NCBI RefSeq assembly: GCF_000308595.1 | Contig: NZ_BAGA01000046.1 | Coordinates: 1-40,980 of the forward strand | Direction of reading: 5' to 3' | Length of the DNA: 40,980 bases | Origin: Nocardia higoensis NBRC 100133 | GTDB taxonomy: Bacteria > Actinomycetota > Actinomycetes > Mycobacteriales > Mycobacteriaceae | Part shown: positions 29,931 through 37,523 of the stretch, one piece after another | Layout of the letters: every line of letters starts with the position of its first letter | Numbering within the stretch: position 1 is the first letter of the stretch | Made by a program: the position numbers and the translations under genes | The notes under the pieces: generated by a model | What the model saw: only the letters and a program-made list of their open reading frames with translations | Databases searched by the model: none | What the model was told of the DNA's origin: nothing

Positions 29931-31529
29931 GTGGGGATCACGGCACGTCGCCGGACAATCGCCATTCTGGTGGCTGCCTTTCTCGCGGCCTGCGCCTGCG
30001 CGTGTGCGCCGTCGTCGCGCCCCGACGGGATCGTGCTGGCCGACGGCTATGAACTCGGCGGGTACAACCCGGTCGCCGGGCACGGTGAGGCGGGGGAGTC
30101 GAAGATCTACGACGGCCTGCTTCGCCTGGTCGGCGGCGCGGGTATGCCCACTTTCGAGCCCGCGCTGGCGGCGCGGCTGCCCGATGTCGCCGAGGACGGG
30201 CTCAGCTGGACGCTGCGGTTGCGCGCGGGGGTCACCTTCACCGACGGCACCGCGCTGGACGCGGCCGATGTCGTCGCCACCTATCGCGCGATTCTCGACC
30301 CTGCCTCGGCCTCGCCGCTGTCCACGGCCTTCGAGATGATCGAGTCCGTCGAGGCGACCGGCCCGGCCGACGTGCGCTTCGCCCTTCGCTATCCGTACGC
30401 GGCCATGCCGGCCAAGCTGCTGATCGGCATCGCTCCCTCCGAGCGGCTGACCGGTGGGCCGGCCGCGGAATCCACACTCAACACCGACCCGGTCGGCACC
30501 GGTCCCTACCGGCTCGAGTCGCTGCGCCCCGACCAGGCCGTGCTCGTCGCGAACGAGAACTATTGGGACGGTGCGCCACAGGTGAAGCGGCTGACGCTGG
30601 TGCACGTCGCCGACGACAACTCCCGTGCCCAGCGCCTGCTGGCGGGCGAGGTCGACGGTGCGAACCTGCCGCCCCGGCTCGCCGCCGGATTCACCGACCG
30701 CGCCGGGTTCGAGGTCTCGGCCAACACCTCCGCCGACTGGCGTGGTGTCTCCCTGCCCGTGGGCGATCCGGTGACCGGAGATCCGGCGATGCGTGCCGCC
30801 CTGAACCGGGCGGTGGACCGGCAGGCGATCGTCGACCACGTGCTCGCCGGCTACGGCAGGCCCGCGTCCACGCCGCTGCCCTCGGCGTACGGCCCGGCCT
30901 ACGACATCGGCGCGGGCTTCCCCTACGACCCGCCCGCCGCCGAACGCCTCCTCGACGACGCGGGCTGGCGGCGGGGCCCGTCCGGCGTGCGCGAGAAGGA
31001 CGGTGTGCCTGCCGAATTCACCCTCATGTACTTCCCCGAGGACACACTGCGCCGCGACCTCGCGCAAGCCTTCGCCACCGACGCCGACCGGATCGGGGTA
31101 CGGGTGAACGTGCGCGCGGTGGATCGTGCGGGGCTGCCCGACCGGCTGCCCGCGGACGCGGGCCTGCTCGGCGGCGGCGACCTGCCGTTCGATCCCGATC
31201 CCCAGGTGTACAAGACCCTGCACTCCCGATACGCCGATCCGGCGGTCGGCTCGCCCTACGACAACGCCTCCGGCTACGTCGATCCCGCCGTCGACGAAGC
31301 GCTCGACGCGGCCCGCCGCACCCGCGACCCCGCCGAGCGCGCCGCGGAGTACCGGCGGGTGCAGCAGGCCTATCTCGACCGGCCCGGCTACGTGATGCTG
31401 GTGTTCCTCGACCACACCTACGTCCGCGCCGACACCGGCTACACCGGTGCGGTCCCGATCCTCGAGCCGCACAGCCACGGCGCGGGCTGGGGCCCGTGGT
31501 GGAATCTGCGCGACTGGACGTCACGGTGA
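29931..31529 (+). CDS. ABC importer substrate-binding lipoprotein (family 5)
   Basis: The product is 532 residues from GTG 29931, preceded by GGAAGG; the open frame to 29823 would put the lipobox too far in. The lipoprotein signal RRRTIAILVAAFLAACACAC places the likely lipidated cysteine at residue 22 (LAAC). The family 5 solute-binding domain (DppA/OppA/NikA) is shown by YELGGYNPVAGHGEAGESKI, DGLSWTLRLRAGVTFTDGT, TDPVGTGPYRL and NENYWDGAPQVKRL. It binds a peptide, metal chelate or similar ligand outside the membrane and hands it to the permeases. Its stop overlaps the first permease start at GTGA (31526-31529). No ligand-specific residues can be read from sequence. Confidence 0.92.
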   Translation: MGITARRRTIAILVAAFLAACACACAPSSRPDGIVLADGYELGGYNPVAGHGEAGESKIYDGLLRLVGGAGMPTFEPALAARLPDVAEDGLSWTLRLRAGVTFTDGTALDAADVVATYRAILDPASASPLSTAFEMIESVEATGPADVRFALRYPYAAMPAKLLIGIAPSERLTGGPAAESTLNTDPVGTGPYRLESLRPDQAVLVANENYWDGAPQVKRLTLVHVADDNSRAQRLLAGEVDGANLPPRLAAGFTDRAGFEVSANTSADWRGVSLPVGDPVTGDPAMRAALNRAVDRQAIVDHVLAGYGRPASTPLPSAYGPAYDIGAGFPYDPPAAERLLDDAGWRRGPSGVREKDGVPAEFTLMYFPEDTLRRDLAQAFATDADRIGVRVNVRAVDRAGLPDRLPADAGLLGGGDLPFDPDPQVYKTLHSRYADPAVGSPYDNASGYVDPAVDEALDAARRTRDPAERAAEYRRVQQAYLDRPGYVMLVFLDHTYVRADTGYTGAVPILEPHSHGAGWGPWWNLRDWTSR

Positions 31530-32557
31530 CGACCGTCGCCGAAGCCCCGCACCGGCCGGTGCCGGTGATCGCGCGTGGCCGCCGGGCCCGGGGGATCGCC
31601 CGGATGTGCCTGCGGCGCGCCCTGTTCGCGGTACCGCTCGTGATGGTCACCTCGATCGTGCTGTTCGCGCTGGCGGCCCGCTCGCCGTTCGACCCGCTCG
31701 CCGGCTATCTCGGCGACCGCTACCTGACCATGTCCACCGCCGACCGGCAGCGCCTGGCCGCCGAACTCGGTGTCGAGCAGCCCTGGTGGCGGCAGTGGGC
31801 GAGCTGGGCGGGCAGGGCCGTGACCGGTGATCTCGGCTACTCCCGTGCGTACGCGCAGCCGGTCACCACGGTCGTGGCCGAACGCGGCCCGTGGACTGTG
31901 CTGCTGTCGGGCACCGCACTGGTGTGCGCCGTCGTAGCCGCCCTGCTCCTCGGGCTGTGCGCGGCCCGGCGGCCCGGCGGCCCGCTCGATCGCGCCGCCA
32001 CCGTACTGGCGACCGTGGTCCAGTCGGTGCCCCCGTTCGTCCTCTCCCTCGCCACGGTGAGCCTGTTCGCGGTCGGCCTCGGCCTGCTCCCGGTCGCGGG
32101 CCTCACCGATCCCGGCGCGGATCCGACCGTCGGCCAGGTCACCCGACACCTGGTGCTGCCCGCCGCGGTGCTGGCACTGTCCCTGCTGCCGTGGCTGTTG
32201 CTCTCCCTGCGCCAATCCCTGCGCGCCGCCGCCGAATCCGACGCCGTCGTGGGCGCCCGGGCCCGTGGCATCCCCGAGTCCGTCGTGGTGCGCAAGCACA
32301 TCCTGCCGGTCGCGCTCGGCCCGTTCACCACCGTCATCGGCTTGCGCCTGCCGGAGCTGCTGGTCGGGGCGGCCGTCGTCGAAGAGGTGTTCTCCTGGCC
32401 CGGGCTGGCGGGCAGCCTCGTCACCGCCGCCCGCGAACTCGACTTCGCCCTGCTCGCCGCGCTGACCATCGGCACCACCGTGCTCGTGCTCGCCGGCTCC
32501 CTGCTGGCCGATGTCGCCCATGCCCTCATCGACCCCCGGGTGGGGTGCGATGTCTGA
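31526..32557 (+). CDS. ABC importer permease, DppB/NikB type
   Basis: The product is 343 residues. A short N-terminal tail precedes the first membrane helix (LFAVPLVMVTSIVLFALAAR), a periplasmic loop (about 50-125) with DRQRLAAELGVEQPWWRQW follows, and the five remaining helices carry the BPD_transp_1 domain. The coupling loop that docks on the ATPases is visible as AESDAVVGARARGIPESVVV. The first permease of dipeptide/nickel systems has this layout. It overlaps the binding-protein gene by four bases and the next permease by eight, so translation is coupled. Confidence 0.92.
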   Translation: MTTVAEAPHRPVPVIARGRRARGIARMCLRRALFAVPLVMVTSIVLFALAARSPFDPLAGYLGDRYLTMSTADRQRLAAELGVEQPWWRQWASWAGRAVTGDLGYSRAYAQPVTTVVAERGPWTVLLSGTALVCAVVAALLLGLCAARRPGGPLDRAATVLATVVQSVPPFVLSLATVSLFAVGLGLLPVAGLTDPGADPTVGQVTRHLVLPAAVLALSLLPWLLLSLRQSLRAAAESDAVVGARARGIPESVVVRKHILPVALGPFTTVIGLRLPELLVGAAVVEEVFSWPGLAGSLVTAARELDFALLAALTIGTTVLVLAGSLLADVAHALIDPRVGCDV

Positions 32558-33389
32558 GCCGAACCGCACCGGGGTCAGGACGCTGCGCTGGGCGACGGCG
32601 GTCCTCGCCGCCGTCGCGCTGTACGCGCTGCTGGTCCCCGCCCTGGCCGGTTCCGATCCGCGCCTGACCGACTTCGCCGCCGCCGACCTGCCGCCCTCGG
32701 CGACGCACTGGTTCGGCACCGATCTGTCCGGCCGGGATCTGTTCGAGCGCACCGCCTCCGGCCTGCGGGTCTCGCTGCTGATCGCGGCCGTCTGCGCCAT
32801 CGCCGCCACCGTGCTCGGCCTGGGCGTGGGGGTGGCCGCGGGCGCGCTCGGCGGCAGGCCGGACCGTCTCGTCATGCGCCTGGTCGACGGCGTGAACGCG
32901 CTCCCGCACCTGCTGGTCGGCATCGTGGTCGTCGCGCTGTATCCCGGCAATATCGTCGCGATCATCGTCTCGATCGCCTCGACCCACTGGACGCAGGTCG
33001 CCCGCATCGCCCGCGCCGAAGTCCGCATCGCCCGCACCGCCGCCTATGTCGAGGCCGCGCGGCTGGCAGGCGCGTCCGGCCTGCGCGTCACCGCCACCCA
33101 CCTGGCTCCCGCGGCGGCCGGGCAGGCGCTGGTCGCGATGGTCCTGCTGCTGCCGCACGCGATCTGGCACGAATCGACCCTGTCGTTCCTCGGCCTAGGC
33201 TTGCCTCCGGACCGGGCCTCGCTGGGCACCCTGCTGCAGGACGCCCGCGCGGCCGTGCTCACCGGCTCCTGGTGGACACTGACCTTCCCGGCGCTCGCCC
33301 TGATCGTCACCACCCTGGCCGTCGCGGGAGCGGGCGCCGCGCTGCGCGATCGCATCACCCCGCCGCTGCCGGAAAGGGCTGTGCGATGA
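32550..33389 (+). CDS. ABC importer permease, DppC/NikC type
   Basis: The product is 279 residues from ATG 32550. It has six predicted membrane helices (first: WATAVLAAVALYALLVPALA). The periplasmic segment HWFGTDLSGRDLFERTASGL is the standard DppC signature, and the coupling loop is YVEAARLAGASGLRVTATH. It pairs with the upstream permease to form the channel. Its stop overlaps the ATPase start at ATGA (33386-33389). Confidence 0.92.
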   Translation: MSEPNRTGVRTLRWATAVLAAVALYALLVPALAGSDPRLTDFAAADLPPSATHWFGTDLSGRDLFERTASGLRVSLLIAAVCAIAATVLGLGVGVAAGALGGRPDRLVMRLVDGVNALPHLLVGIVVVALYPGNIVAIIVSIASTHWTQVARIARAEVRIARTAAYVEAARLAGASGLRVTATHLAPAAAGQALVAMVLLLPHAIWHESTLSFLGLGLPPDRASLGTLLQDARAAVLTGSWWTLTFPALALIVTTLAVAGAGAALRDRITPPLPERAVR

Positions 33390-34417
33390 GCGCTTCCGAG
33401 CCGGTGCTCGCCGTCGAACAGCTGACCGTGCGCATCCCGACCGCGGCCGGGACCGTGCACGCCGTGACCGACGTCGATCTCACCCTGCGCGCGGGCCGTG
33501 TCCACGCCCTCGTCGGCGAATCCGGCTGTGGGAAATCCGTGACCGGCGCGGCGATCTGCGGTCTGCTGCCCGCCACCGCGACCGTGGGCGGCCGCGTCCT
33601 GCTGCGCGATCGCCGGCAGCCCGCCGCGGGGGATCGTCCACATCGCCCGGCGGGACGACGAGCGCGGGTACTCGGGCACCATGGCGCGGCTCGCGGCCTC
33701 CGGGATGGCGCCGCGCCCGTAGACCTGGTGGCCGCGAGCCCGAAGACCTGGCGGCGCATCCGCGGCCGTCGGATCGCCTGGATCCCGCAGTCGGCCGCCA
33801 CCTACTTCACTCCCGTGCGCACCATCGGCGCTCAGCTCGCCGAGACCTGCGCCTATCTCGAATCCCCGCACCGCCCCGCCGAACTGCTCGACCTGGCCGG
33901 GCTGGCCCCGGCGGCCGCCGATCTCTACCCGCACGAACTCTCCGGTGGCATGGCCCAGCGGGCCGCCATCGCCTGCGCCCTCGCCGCGACCCCGCAGGTG
34001 ATCGTCGCCGACGAGCCGACCGCCTCGCTCGACCCGATCCTGACCGAGCACACCCTGACCCTCCTGCGTGCCGCCGCCGACGCCGGAGCCGCCGTCCTGC
34101 TCATCAGCCACGATCTCGACACCCTCGCCGAGCACACCGACCACGTCGCCGTCATGTACGCCTCGCGGATCCTCGAAACCGGCCCCACCGCAGCCGTATT
34201 CGCCGACCCCTGGCACCCCTACACCCGCGACCTGCTCGCCGCCACCCCCGCGGGCGGCCTGCACCCCATCCCCGGCACGCCGCCCGCGCTGACCGACCCG
34301 GCGGGGGACTGCGTCTACCACCTGCGCCGTCCCGCGCCGGGCTTCTCCGGCGGCCCCACCCACCTGACCACCCATGGCGACCGCACCGTCCGGCGCCTGA
34401 TCGGAGCCGCCCCGTGA
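33386..34417 (+). CDS. ABC importer ATPase, DppD type, with 38-residue insert
   Basis: The product is 343 residues. ATPase motifs: Walker A GESGCGKS (44-51), Q-loop WIPQS (Gln135), signature LSGGMAQR (185-192), Walker B VIVADEPTASLD (about 205-216) and H-switch LLISHD. The C-terminal HPYTRDLLAATP and PIPGTPPAL match the oligopeptide transporter tail. Between Walker A and the Q-loop, residues about 74-111 are an extra Arg/Gly/Ala-rich stretch; without it the spacing (about 47) is normal. Its DNA (33606-33718) has a perfect high-GC third-position pattern in another frame, so it looks like a foreign or shifted coding fragment. The insert lies where DppD proteins have a short strand-loop, so activity may survive. 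RBS AAAGGG lies 7 nt before the ATG. Confidence 0.9.
   Translation: MSASEPVLAVEQLTVRIPTAAGTVHAVTDVDLTLRAGRVHALVGESGCGKSVTGAAICGLLPATATVGGRVLLRDRRQPAAGDRPHRPAGRRARVLGHHGAARGLRDGAAPVDLVAASPKTWRRIRGRRIAWIPQSAATYFTPVRTIGAQLAETCAYLESPHRPAELLDLAGLAPAAADLYPHELSGGMAQRAAIACALAATPQVIVADEPTASLDPILTEHTLTLLRAAADAGAAVLLISHDLDTLAEHTDHVAVMYASRILETGPTAAVFADPWHPYTRDLLAATPAGGLHPIPGTPPALTDPAGDCVYHLRRPAPGFSGGPTHLTTHGDRTVRRLIGAAP
33606..33719. other. Insert in the ATPase gene with coding signature in another frame
   Basis: In the gene's own frame about 12 of 37 codons end in A or T, unusual here. In the frame starting at 33606 all 38 codons end in G or C, until TAG at 33720. That frame would read AIAGSPPRGIVHIARRDDER and onward to MAPRP. 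The stretch accounts for the 38 extra residues of the ATPase. I found no clean target-site duplication. Confidence 0.65.
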
Positions 34418-35058
34418 GCCTGCGCGCCCACGCGGTGACCGCCGATCACGACGGCGCACCCGTCCTCACCGGCGTCGACTTCGGCATCGAGCCGGGCCGG
34501 ATCACCGGCCTCACCGGACCTTCCGGAGTCGGCAAGACCACCCTGGCCCGTGTCCTGGCGGGCCTGCACCGGCCGTCCGCCGGGCGCGTCACCCTCGACG
34601 AGGCCCCGCTGCCCGCGACCCACGGCGGCGAGATCGCCCTGCTCTACCAATCTCCCCGGCAGGCCGTCACCCCGCGCTGGACCCTCGCGCGCATCATCGC
34701 CGAACCCCTGCGCCGCACCGTCGCGGCCGCCGCCCGGGACGAGACCGTCCGCGTCGCCGCCCGCCGGGTGGGCCTGACCGACGATCTGCTCGGCCGCAGG
34801 CCACACCAGGTCTCCGACGGCCAGCTGCAACGGGCGTGCCTGGCCCGCGCCCTCGTCCAGCGCCCCCGCTACCTGGTCTGCGACGAGATGACCGCCATGC
34901 TCGACCCCGCCACCACCGCGAGCCTGACCGCCGTCGTCACCGCGCAGGCGCGCGAAGGTCTCGGCGTCCTGGCCATCAGCCACCACCTGGCCCTGCTCGA
35001 GGCGTGGGCCGATATTCGCTTCGCCCTGGACAGCGACGGTCTCACGGCGCTGCCCTGA
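34414..35058 (+). CDS. ABC importer ATPase, short DppF type
   Basis: The product is 214 residues from GTG 34414, overlapping the previous stop by four bases (GTGA). Walker A GPSGVGKT (35-42), Q-loop LLYQSP (Gln79), signature degenerate as VSDGQLQR (133-140), Walker B YLVCDEMTAMLD (153-164), H-switch His190 (AISHH). It lacks the oligopeptide C-terminal domain of full DppF, like NikE-type partners. It completes a binding protein, two permeases and two ATPases on one transcript. The altered signature suggests the nucleotide sites are asymmetric. The hairpin at 35080-35096 lies just after it. Confidence 0.9.
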   Translation: MSLRAHAVTADHDGAPVLTGVDFGIEPGRITGLTGPSGVGKTTLARVLAGLHRPSAGRVTLDEAPLPATHGGEIALLYQSPRQAVTPRWTLARIIAEPLRRTVAAAARDETVRVAARRVGLTDDLLGRRPHQVSDGQLQRACLARALVQRPRYLVCDEMTAMLDPATTASLTAVVTAQAREGLGVLAISHHLALLEAWADIRFALDSDGLTALP

Positions 35059-35079
35059 CGGTGCATGGCAACTCCTCGG

Positions 35080-35096
35080 CGTGACCGGAGGTCACG
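35080..35096. terminator. Short hairpin after the ABC operon
   Basis: CGTGACC (35080-35086) pairs with GGTCACG (35090-35096) around GGA, 22 bp after the last ATPase stop. It could end the ABC transcript or act as an operator for the next gene. Confidence 0.4.
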
Positions 35097-35146
35097 TCGG
35101 GCGCAAGCGATGCTCTCGCCTCCGGCTACGGGGCGGGCTACTGTGT

Positions 35147-35160
35147 CAAGCAAATGCTTG
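35147..35160. promoter_or_regulatory. Operator-like palindrome before the SDR gene
   Basis: CAAGCA-AA-TGCTTG is a perfect 6-2-6 inverted repeat, 29 bp upstream of the SDR start at 35189. TetR-family operators of this kind are common before actinobacterial lipid-metabolism genes; the regulator is not identified. Confidence 0.5.
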
Positions 35161-35188
35161 GTTGTTAAGGGGGAGCGAGGAGAGTCCG

Positions 35189-36010
35189 GTGATCGATCCG
35201 AAGCGCTACGGACCGTGGGCGGTGATCGCCGGCGGCTCCGAAGGCGTCGGCGCGGCGTTCGCCACCCAGCTGGCCGAAGCCGGCCTGAACCTCGTGCTCA
35301 TCGCCCGCACACCCGAACCGCTGGAACGCACCGCCGCCGCGGCGCGCGAGTCCGGCGTCGAGGTGCGCACCATCGCGGCCGACCTCACCGATCCCGCCGC
35401 CATCGCCGAGATCATCTCCGCCACCGCCGATCTCGAAGTCGGCCTGCTGATCTACAACGCCGGAGCCAACAGCTACGGCAGCGAATTCGTGGTCGGCGAC
35501 CTCGACCGCTTCCGTTCGGTCATCGACCTCAACATCACCGCCCAGCTGGCCCTGGTGCACCATTTCGGCGCGCGGATGCGGGCGGCGGGGCACGGCGGCC
35601 TGCTGCTGGTGGGCTCGATGAGCGGTTTCCTCGGCGGCTACCACCAGACGGTCTACGCCGGGGTGAAGGCGTTCGGCAGGCTGTTCGCCGAATCCCTGTG
35701 GCTGGAACTGCGCGAACACGGCGTGGACGTGCTGGAGCTGGTCCTCGGCGTCACTCGCACGCCCGCCATGCAGCGCGCGGGCCTGAACTTCGACGTCCCC
35801 GGCATGCGGGTGGACGAACCCGAAGACGTGGCCAGGGAGGGTCTGGCGCATCTGTCCGACGGGCCGCTGTGGATCGCGGGCGGCAATGCCGAGGCGGTGG
35901 CCAAGCGCAACGGCCTCGACCGCGCGCCGCTGCTGCTGAAAGCGCACGAGCGGATGCGCGAACTGTTCCAGGCGCGCGACATGCCGGCCACCGCCGGGCG
36001 GAAGGACTGA
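35189..36010 (+). CDS. Short-chain dehydrogenase/reductase
   Basis: The product is 273 residues from GTG 35189, with AGGAG 6 nt before it. The nucleotide-binding motif is GGSEGVGAAF (replacing the usual TGxxxGIG), with AR after the second strand suggesting NADP, then ADLTD, YNAGAN, and the catalytic SMSGFLGGYHQTVYAGVKAF with the Tyr-x-x-x-Lys pair. It is a classical SDR acting on an unknown alcohol or ketone. A TetR-type palindrome (35147-35160) precedes it. The LLM oxidoreductase begins three bases after its stop, so the two are co-transcribed redox enzymes. Confidence 0.92.
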   Translation: MIDPKRYGPWAVIAGGSEGVGAAFATQLAEAGLNLVLIARTPEPLERTAAAARESGVEVRTIAADLTDPAAIAEIISATADLEVGLLIYNAGANSYGSEFVVGDLDRFRSVIDLNITAQLALVHHFGARMRAAGHGGLLLVGSMSGFLGGYHQTVYAGVKAFGRLFAESLWLELREHGVDVLELVLGVTRTPAMQRAGLNFDVPGMRVDEPEDVAREGLAHLSDGPLWIAGGNAEAVAKRNGLDRAPLLLKAHERMRELFQARDMPATAGRKD

Positions 36011-36013
36011 CCG

Positions 36014-36834
36014 ATGCGTCTGGGGATAGCCACCCCCGCGTCACCCGCGTGCCGGGCGCGCACGCGGACTGGGAACGCGGTGCGGGCATCGCCGAACCGG
36101 CCCGCATCGCCACCCACGCCGACGCACTCGGCTTCGCCCACCTCACCTGCAGCGAGCACGTCGCCGTCCCGGTGCCGGTCGCCGAACAGCGCGGCGGCAC
36201 CTACTGGGATCCGCTGGCCACGTTCGGCTATCTCGCCGCCCTCACCACCCGCATCCGCTTCGTCACCCAGGTGCTCGTGCTCGGCTACCACCACCCGCTG
36301 GCCATCGCCAAGCGCTACGGCATCCTCGACGTCGTCTCCGGCGGCAGGCTGACCCTCGGTCTCGGCGTCGGCGCCCTCGAAGAGGAATTCGCCACCCCCG
36401 AATACCACGGCGAGCACTACGAATTCAGCGGCGTCCTGGTCGATCCGCACGCCGTCCAGGACCGGGTGCCGCTGTGGGTCGGCGGCCGGACCAGGCGCTC
36501 CCTGCGCCGTGCGGTGGAACTCGCCGACGGCTGGACCCCGTTCGCCCTGTCCCACAGCGCGGCCGCCGCCATGCTCGCCGAGGTCGACCTCCGGCCCGAT
36601 TTCGAGGTGGTCCTGTCCGCGGGACCGGTCGACCCCCTCGGCGACCCGTCCGCCACCGAATGCCGCATCACCGCCGCCGGCGCCGCGGGCGCGACCACTG
36701 TCAATGTCTCCGTGGCGGCCGAGTCCGCCGATCACTACTGCGAACAGCTCGGCGCCCTGGCCGATCTCGCGACCCGCTGGACGGGCGCCGAGCCGGACGG
36801 CACCGGCGCCGGCACGCCGAGAACCGATGGATGA
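36014..36834 (+). pseudogene. LLM-class F420-dependent oxidoreductase, frameshifted near start
   Basis: The start region ATG 36014, 7 nt after GGAAGGA, gives MRLGIATP, the expected first strand of the family. The rest of the enzyme is in a different frame: VTRVPGAHADWERGAGIAEP to the stop at 36834, with TCSEHVAVPVPVAE, IRFVTQVLVLGYHHPLAIAK, RLTLGLGVGALEEEF and VPLWVGG. A missing C in the CCCCC run (36033-36037) restores MRLGIATPRVTRVPG. So either the gene carries a one-base deletion or the read is wrong in a homopolymer. A shorter start at GTG 36049 would lose the first strand of the barrel. If intact it would use F420 or flavin to oxidise or reduce an unknown substrate with the SDR. Confidence 0.8.
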
Positions 36835-36840
36835 ACCGGG

Positions 36841-37521
36841 TCACCCGACCAGATCAGCGGACCGGGAAGCACGACGACGCGCGTACTCGACCACCTCCTC
36901 GGCCCAGCCCGGCTCGCCGTCCCGGGCGGTGCACTCCCGCAACCGCTCGACGGCGTCGTCCAGACTCGGGCCCGGACCGCCGTCGGCGAGCAGGACGACG
37001 ATCGCCTCCCGAGTTCGCGGCCCCGGCTCCGGCAGGGCGAGCAGCTCTTCGAGGTATCGGCCGGGCTCGAGCAACTGCACCGCCCGCCGCGCATAGGCAT
37101 GCACCCGCCGGGGCAGGTCCTCGCGAATGGCCTCGATATCGGAGTGCAGCGCGTGCCCGCCCGGCTGGTCCGGGTCCACCCGCAGGGTCCACGGCGCGGG
37201 CGGCTCTCCCGGTCGCGGATGGCGGTCGAGCAGATCGGGCCCGGTGGCCGCCTCCAAGGGGACCGGCTCGAGCCCCCGTGCTTCGGCGCGCAGGCAGCAG
37301 TACTCCCACCATGCCGCGGGCGTGGCGGTCAGCGTCAGCCCGAAGGCGAGCGTCTGCTGACCGTCGCTCCACGTCCGCGACACCCGGGTCCGGCCGACCG
37401 AGGCGACCCCCGCATCCTGCACCCGTATCCAGGTGGGCTCGTTGCCGTGAAAACCATAGGGCTGCAGCAGTTTTGCGATATCGCGCTGGAGTCGGCGCAG
37501 GGCCGTGTCGGGACTGACCAT
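36841..37521 (-). CDS. Unknown protein, possible DUF4304-like, coupled to DUF89 gene
   Basis: The product is 226 residues from ATG 37521, two bases after the upstream stop. The N-terminal third (ALRRLQRDIAKLLQPYGFHG, TWIRVQDAG) resembles the start of DUF4304-type proteins, while the C-terminal half is helical and acidic with RRVHAYARRAVQLLEPGRYL and DDAVERLRECTARDG. It has no signal peptide or membrane helix. Function unknown. The tight link to the ARMT1-like gene suggests a shared role or a partner relationship. Confidence 0.72.
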   Translation of the reverse strand: MVSPDTALRRLQRDIAKLLQPYGFHGNEPTWIRVQDAGVASVGRTRVSRTWSDGQQTLAFGLTLTATPAAWWEYCCLRAEARGLEPVPLEAATGPDLLDRHPRPGEPPAPWTLRVDPDQPGGHALHSDIEAIREDLPRRVHAYARRAVQLLEPGRYLEELLALPEPGPRTREAIVVLLADGGPGPSLDDAVERLRECTARDGEPGWAEEVVEYARRRASRSADLVG

Positions 37522-37523
37522 GA

